Below are positions 60,466 through 64,000 of a stretch of 64,000 nucleotides of DNA, in pieces; within the stretch, counting starts at the first letter, position 1, and the number at the start of each line of letters is the position of its first letter. The DNA comes from JASHUC01 sp035606175 (GTDB lineage: Bacteria > Pseudomonadota > Gammaproteobacteria > Steroidobacterales > Steroidobacteraceae): assembly GCA_035606175.1 (NCBI GenBank), contig DATNFW010000106.1:34575-98574 (forward strand). The letters run 5' to 3'. The notes under the pieces are model-generated. The model did not search any database. It was given only the letters and a program-made list of their open reading frames with translations, and was not told the origin of the DNA. The position numbers were made by a program, and so were the translations under genes.

Positions 60466-62523
60466 TCAACGCAGGGCGGGTGGCTGGCCGCCCCCTTGCG
60501 GGCCAAGATGCGCCGCGACCCAATCGACGATCGCACCGTAGTAGAGCTCACGGTGAACCGGGTCTTGCGGTGAGTGATGCGCACCGGGGATACCGATGAA
60601 TTTCACCGGCACATGCCGGCTCGCGAGAGCGTGATACAGCGCGAACGATTCGGTGATCGGCACCGTCTTGTCGTCCGTCCCGGACAGGATGAGCGTCGGC
60701 GTGACGATCTCCCCGGCATAGGTGATCGGCGATCCGGTGCGGTACAGAGCCGCACTCGCCTCATCCCACGGGCTGCCGCCGAGCGAATCGCGAGTCCAGG
60801 CGAGGTTCCCCGCGCCGGAGAGCTCGTACTCCTGCGTCCAATCGAGGGCTCCGTCGGCCACGACCGCACAGCGCCAGAAGTGCTGGTGTGAGATGAGCCA
60901 GGCGGTCATGTAGCCGCCGTACGAGTGACCGACGGCGGCGATACGCGAGCTGTCGACCACACCCTGCTTCTCCAGCATCCGTATGCCTGAGATCACGTCG
61001 CGATTGGGGCCTTCTCCCGGGTCCCGGAAGATCGCGTGCATGTGCGCGTTGCCGAGAGTGTCGCTGCCGCGGTAGTTGGGCTCGAAGACCAAATATCCGC
61101 GCGCCGCAAACAGCATGCGAAGGGGGCCGACCTCATCGGCGTCGAAATGCTCGGTCGAGGCGGCCTCGGGGCCGCCGTGGCTGTAGACGACGAGGGGGTA
61201 GCGCTTCCCAGCCTGATAGTCATTGGGGTACGTGAGGATGCCGTCGTTGAGCTCACGGTCCGGCGCGCGCCATCTCACCTCCACGCTTCGCGAAAATGCA
61301 TCGTCACCGAATCCGCGGTTGAAGTCTGTGAGGCGCATCGGACGACTCTCGGCCGTGCGCATCAGATACAGCTCCGGAGCCTGTGTGGCGCTGTCGGCGA
61401 CGACCGCCAGCGCACCCTGGGCAGAGACGTCCAACGCGAGCGGATTCAAATCGCCGAGATCGAGTGCACGGGCCATACCGTCGAGGGGCTGAAGATACAA
61501 GGCGGTGCGGACACCCGCGTCCGCGAGAACCACGAGGCCGCTGCCGTCGGGCAGCCAGGAGAAGTCTCCGAGCAGATTGCGATCGAGCGCGGCACTCACG
61601 TCGCGTGCCGCCGCGCCGGCCGACGGGGCGACGAACAGATCCATATTGCTGACGGCACCGGGGCCGTGCGGAAACAGGTATGCGACGGTACTGCCCTGGC
61701 GCGCAAAGCGGGGCGTGTACTCATAGCTCGTCTGCGAAGTGAGCATGTGCTCCGCCCCGCTCGAGGCGTCGACGACCGCAATGCGGGTGCGATCGGTATC
61801 GGCATCGTCAGCGTCGACCTGGCGGGTATAGGCGATCCATCGGCCATCGGCTGACCAGGACGGCTCGCTCACACTCCCACCGAACGGCGGCGCAGCCTCC
61901 AGAGCGCTCGCGGGGCCGTGCGTGAGTTGACGCGCCTTGCCGGATGCGACCGAGAGAAGCCAGATGTGCGAGGGGACAGGTGCCTTGTCGATCAGATAGT
62001 CGTCATTCCCGATCGTGAATAGATCATGGTGCGTACGCTCGTCTTCCTTGCTCAACGGGGAATCATCGGGTGTGACGTAAGCGACAGCGCTGCCGTTCGG
62101 GCTCCAGGCGAACTGCTCGACGCCATTCGGCACATCCCCGAGCTCGGTGGGTGTGCCTCCGGCGGCAGGCACGGTGTAGATCTGCGATTTCCGGTCGCCG
62201 ACCTTTGCGATGAATGCGAGAGTGCGGCCGTCAGGTGACCAGCGAGGCATTTCCAAGTCCGTCATCCCGCGCACCAAGACTCGGACGCTCCCGCCTTGGG
62301 TGCCAATCACGCGTAACGTCGCATCGTACCGGTCGTGTACGAAATCTGGCCGGATCGTGAGAAACGCGATCTGCTGCCCATCGGGTGAGAACTGCGGCGA
62401 GGCGATGCGCCGGAGCTCCCGCAAGTCGGTGAGCTGAACGGGCCTCCCCGCCGCCTGGAGGATCGAAGGCACGAACGCCAGAAGGAAGGCGGTCAGAGCC
62501 GCGAAGCTTCGAACGGCTTTCAC
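60466..62523 (-). CDS. Exported S9-family prolyl oligopeptidase-like peptidase
   Basis: A 685-residue protein with a signal peptide (VRSFAALTAFLLAFVPSILQA). A beta-propeller of TolB/DPP-type repeats follows (SPQFSPDGQQIAFLTI, MPRWSPDGRTLAFIA), then a C-terminal alpha/beta hydrolase with nucleophile Ser in VGHSYGGYMTAWL, Asp in LILSGTDDKTVP and His in IPGAHHSP. Order and length match S9C acylaminoacyl-type peptidases. GTG 62523 has GGAGA 6 nt upstream; upstream frame is antisense to the IS element. It heads the seven-gene unit and lies 13 nt from the IS left end. Confidence 0.9.
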   Translation of the reverse strand: MKAVRSFAALTAFLLAFVPSILQAAGRPVQLTDLRELRRIASPQFSPDGQQIAFLTIRPDFVHDRYDATLRVIGTQGGSVRVLVRGMTDLEMPRWSPDGRTLAFIAKVGDRKSQIYTVPAAGGTPTELGDVPNGVEQFAWSPNGSAVAYVTPDDSPLSKEDERTHHDLFTIGNDDYLIDKAPVPSHIWLLSVASGKARQLTHGPASALEAAPPFGGSVSEPSWSADGRWIAYTRQVDADDADTDRTRIAVVDASSGAEHMLTSQTSYEYTPRFARQGSTVAYLFPHGPGAVSNMDLFVAPSAGAAARDVSAALDRNLLGDFSWLPDGSGLVVLADAGVRTALYLQPLDGMARALDLGDLNPLALDVSAQGALAVVADSATQAPELYLMRTAESRPMRLTDFNRGFGDDAFSRSVEVRWRAPDRELNDGILTYPNDYQAGKRYPLVVYSHGGPEAASTEHFDADEVGPLRMLFAARGYLVFEPNYRGSDTLGNAHMHAIFRDPGEGPNRDVISGIRMLEKQGVVDSSRIAAVGHSYGGYMTAWLISHQHFWRCAVVADGALDWTQEYELSGAGNLAWTRDSLGGSPWDEASAALYRTGSPITYAGEIVTPTLILSGTDDKTVPITESFALYHALASRHVPVKFIGIPGAHHSPQDPVHRELYYGAIVDWVAAHLGPQGGGQPPALR

Positions 62524-62578
62524 GATGTCTCCGCTAGGGCGTGTTAACACTATCAAAGATGTTTGATACGATTGCGGG

Positions 62579-62986
62579 ATGGAACTCACTCCCGAACAGT
62601 TCGCGCGCATTGCGCCCCATCTGCCTCGGCAACGCGGCAACGTGTCGCACGAGAACCTCAACGTGATCAACGCGATACTTTTTGTCGCCGAGAACGGCTG
62701 CAAGTGGCGTGCGTTGCCGAAGCGTTTTGGCAATTGGCATACGATCTACACTCGTATGAACCGCTGGTCCAAGGCCGGCGTGCTCGATCGGGTATTTGCC
62801 CAACTGCAGCGCCAGCAACTCATTCGCATCAAGATCGAAGCGGTGAGTCTGGATAGCACGATCGTCAAGGTCCATCCCGATGGGACCGGAGCTCTAAAAA
62901 AAACGGACCCCAGGCCATCGGAAAATCCCGAGGGGGTTGGAGCACCAAAGTTCATATGGTTGCCGCGAGTGCTCGATGCGCCATAG
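62579..62986 (+). CDS. IS5-family transposase orfA
   Basis: First frame of the IS transposase, 135 codons. It has a helix-turn-helix-like N-domain (MELTPEQFARIAPHLP) with a motif NVINAILFVAENGCKWRALPKRFGNWHTIYTR, in parts, and the first catalytic Asp of the DDE triad in VSLDSTIVKVHPDGTG. After the A8 run the natural continuation is in the -1 frame; read straight it ends in unrelated residues. Likely made both alone and as a fusion. Confidence 0.85.
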   Translation: MELTPEQFARIAPHLPRQRGNVSHENLNVINAILFVAENGCKWRALPKRFGNWHTIYTRMNRWSKAGVLDRVFAQLQRQQLIRIKIEAVSLDSTIVKVHPDGTGALKKTDPRPSENPEGVGAPKFIWLPRVLDAP

Positions 62987-63342
62987 GATTTTCGCTCTCC
63001 CCCGGACAGGCCGGCGATGCCCCGGAGGGGCGCGCGCTGTTGCGCTCGATCCCCGAGCTGCCCATGAAGTGCCATCTGCTGATGGATTGCGCGTATGAAG
63101 GCGATGAGACGCGCCAGCTCGCGCTCGACCTGGGCTTTGTGCCGGTCGTACCGCCGCACCCGAATCGAGTCGAACCGTGGAGGCTCAAGAAAGCTCTATA
63201 TCGCAGGCGCAATGAGATCGAACGACTATTCCGCCGGCTCAAAGGCTTCCGGCGCATCTTCAGTCGCTTCGACAAGCTCGACCTCGTTTTCATCGCTTTC
63301 ATCTACTTCGCGCTCGTCATCGAGGCGGTGCGCGAGTGTTAA
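62896..63342 (+). CDS. IS5-family transposase orfB, reached by -1 frameshift at A8
   Basis: Continues the transposase in the -1 frame from the eight-A run at 62896-62903: KKNGPQAIGKSRGGWSTKVHMVAAS, in parts, then SLSPGQAGDAPEGRALL, the second Asp in LMDCAYEGDETRQLA and the Glu in RRRNEIERLFRRLKGFRRIFSR, completing DDE. A fusion of orfA (108 codons) and this segment gives about 254 residues, the normal size. Programmed -1 slippage on A7-A8 is known in IS elements. Confidence 0.82.
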   Translation, partial: KKNGPQAIGKSRGGWSTKVHMVAASARCAIGFSLSPGQAGDAPEGRALLRSIPELPMKCHLLMDCAYEGDETRQLALDLGFVPVVPPHPNRVEPWRLKKALYRRRNEIERLFRRLKGFRRIFSRFDKLDLVFIAFIYFALVIEAVREC

Positions 63343-63384
63343 CAGGCCCTAGCAGGCCAACCAGGAGACGTTCGCGAATATACT

Positions 63385-64000
63385 TCATGGCAACACCGTC
63401 AACGTGTTGTAACCCTCTTCGAGCCCAAGAAGGAAGTTCAGCAGGTCCCTGTCGGCGTTGGTTGTGGCTCCGATGCACCCATCTGAGCATTTCGCAGGAT
63501 TTGGGCAGCCGTGGAGCTCAAGGTTAGTTCTACCCACTGGATCGGGGGTTAGTCGCCGCCGGGAGCCGCCAGGCTTGGTTATTGGCCCGATGTTGTAGCC
63601 GCCGACGGGTATCGGTCCATGATCATTCACGCCGGTCTTGTCCGGATTGTTCTGGCAGTTTGGACAACTGGGCGAATTGTTGTTTCCGGAGACGTAGTTG
63701 GTGCTGGAAAAGTTAGGATCGCCCGGAAAATCCGGGATGCAATTCATACTGTGCGCCGAGATCGAATATGTGCAGTCGTATAGACCGCGCGGGTCAAGGC
63801 GACTGATCGGGTTATCTCTAACATAGGCGTACGTCGAGTAGCTCCTGCCCATGAGCCCGATGGGGTCGCTCTCCACGAAGCCGCCGACTTGCGGATCGTA
63901 GTCTCTGAAGTAGTTGTACATCTGCCCTGACTCGGTATCGAAGTACTGGCCGTGGAAGCGCGGGTTGTAGATGAAGGTGCCCTGTCCGGAGGGATTCTGA
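63385..64000 (-). CDS. RHS-repeat protein with C-terminal Tlde1-like toxin domain (5' end outside window)
   Basis: The reverse strand from 64000 reads the end of an RHS core: FHGQYFDTESGQMYNYFRDYDPQ, as YNYFRDYDPQVGGFVESDPIG, then YAYVRDNPISRLDPRGL, the conserved junction after which polymorphic toxin domains begin. The following 125 residues include GPIPVGGYNIGP, GRTNLELHG and CSDGCIG, ending GYNTLTVL. This order (GPIP-G-Y-IG, GR...HG, S-x-GC-I) matches the YkuD-like DUF2778 domain of Tlde1 effectors, with likely catalytic His and Cys in ELHG and SDGC. Such domains act on peptidoglycan in the target periplasm. Confidence 0.85.
   Translation of the reverse strand, partial: QNPSGQGTFIYNPRFHGQYFDTESGQMYNYFRDYDPQVGGFVESDPIGLMGRSYSTYAYVRDNPISRLDPRGLYDCTYSISAHSMNCIPDFPGDPNFSSTNYVSGNNNSPSCPNCQNNPDKTGVNDHGPIPVGGYNIGPITKPGGSRRRLTPDPVGRTNLELHGCPNPAKCSDGCIGATTNADRDLLNFLLGLEEGYNTLTVLP

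Larger units (their letters stand above)
62537..63349 (+). mobile_element. Complete IS5-family insertion sequence (IS427-like), 813 bp
   Basis: Terminal inverted repeats GGGCGTGTTAACACT (62537-62551) and its near-complement at 63335-63349 (one mismatch), flanked by a TA direct repeat (62535-62536 and 63350-63351) from a ctag-like target. Inside is one transposase in two overlapping frames. Short IRs starting GG, TA duplication and 813-bp size fit the IS427 subgroup of IS5. It separates the RHS toxin 3' end from the S9 peptidase start. Confidence 0.92.

Noticed and set aside
63290..63390. Short frame MKYIRERLLVGLL after the toxin stop as an immunity gene
   Set aside because: After removing the IS and one TA it is only 17 codons, ending at the peptidase start; too short for an immunity protein.
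1..64000. CRISPR arrays, rRNA or tRNA genes, phage attachment sites
   Set aside because: No regularly spaced repeats, clover-leaf sequences with conserved T-loop, or rRNA blocks were seen by eye. A tRNA or Rfam scan would be needed to exclude small RNA genes.

Overview
The window is a GC-rich (roughly two-thirds G+C) piece of a bacterial chromosome. Gene content and order (rpsB-tsf divergent from map-glnD-dapC-dapD, a phoBR-phoU operon, yoaA next to tsaB, dsbB, dusA) point to a gammaproteobacterium of the Xanthomonadales/Nevskiales/Steroidobacter kind. That placement is inference from synteny and protein similarity recalled from memory, not from a search.

Layout. 1-7.9 kb is housekeeping: tsf (cut by the window edge) and rpsB on the minus strand, then map, glnD, dapC and dapD on the plus strand, the last three tightly coupled. 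7.9-19.1 kb is one minus-strand efflux unit: response regulator, sensor kinase, membrane-fusion protein, two consecutive RND permeases and a TolC-like channel, with overlapping or nearly touching ends. 19.2-30.1 kb is dominated by phosphate control: a porin preceded by two Pho-box-like sites, then pstS-pstC-pstA-pstB-pstB behind a good Pho box, dapE, dsbB, and phoU-phoR-phoB. 30.1-37.8 kb holds tsaB, a DinG/YoaA helicase, a phasin-like gene, a GTP-type PEP carboxykinase interrupted by an in-frame TAG, a cyclase-FHA protein and dusA.

37.8-46.5 kb is an eroded accessory region. It contains a histidine-kinase remnant, small envelope proteins, an IS1182-type transposase remnant that broke its neighbours, a PadR-permease pair plus a decayed second padR start, a cytochrome c', a YdeI-family protein, a zinc-ribbon/MFS chimera and several small genes. 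46.5-54.4 kb (plus strand) is an exported alpha/beta hydrolase coupled to a NatAB-type ABC exporter, followed by an exported six-hairpin glycosidase-like protein and a lipoprotein GH13 enzyme. 54.4-62.5 kb (minus strand) is a compact seven-gene unit: S9 peptidase, membrane protein, beta-propeller, YghU-type GST, Tat-exported aldo/keto reductase, double MoaF-like protein and a Tat-exported SnoaL-like protein. A complete 813-bp IS5-type element sits 13 bp upstream of that unit, next to the 3' end of an RHS gene whose C-terminus looks like a Tlde1-type L,D-transpeptidase toxin.

How the genes work together. PhoR/PhoB and PhoU would sense phosphate through PstSCAB and probably drive both pstS and the porin through Pho boxes. 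DapC, DapD and DapE form part of the succinylase route to diaminopimelate/lysine. The two-component genes sit at the head of the efflux operon and probably control it. The most unusual items are the RHS toxin lacking a visible immunity gene, the RND pair with missing proton-relay residues, the stop codon inside pckG, the S2 protein with a long low-complexity tail, and the seven-gene unit of unknown role.
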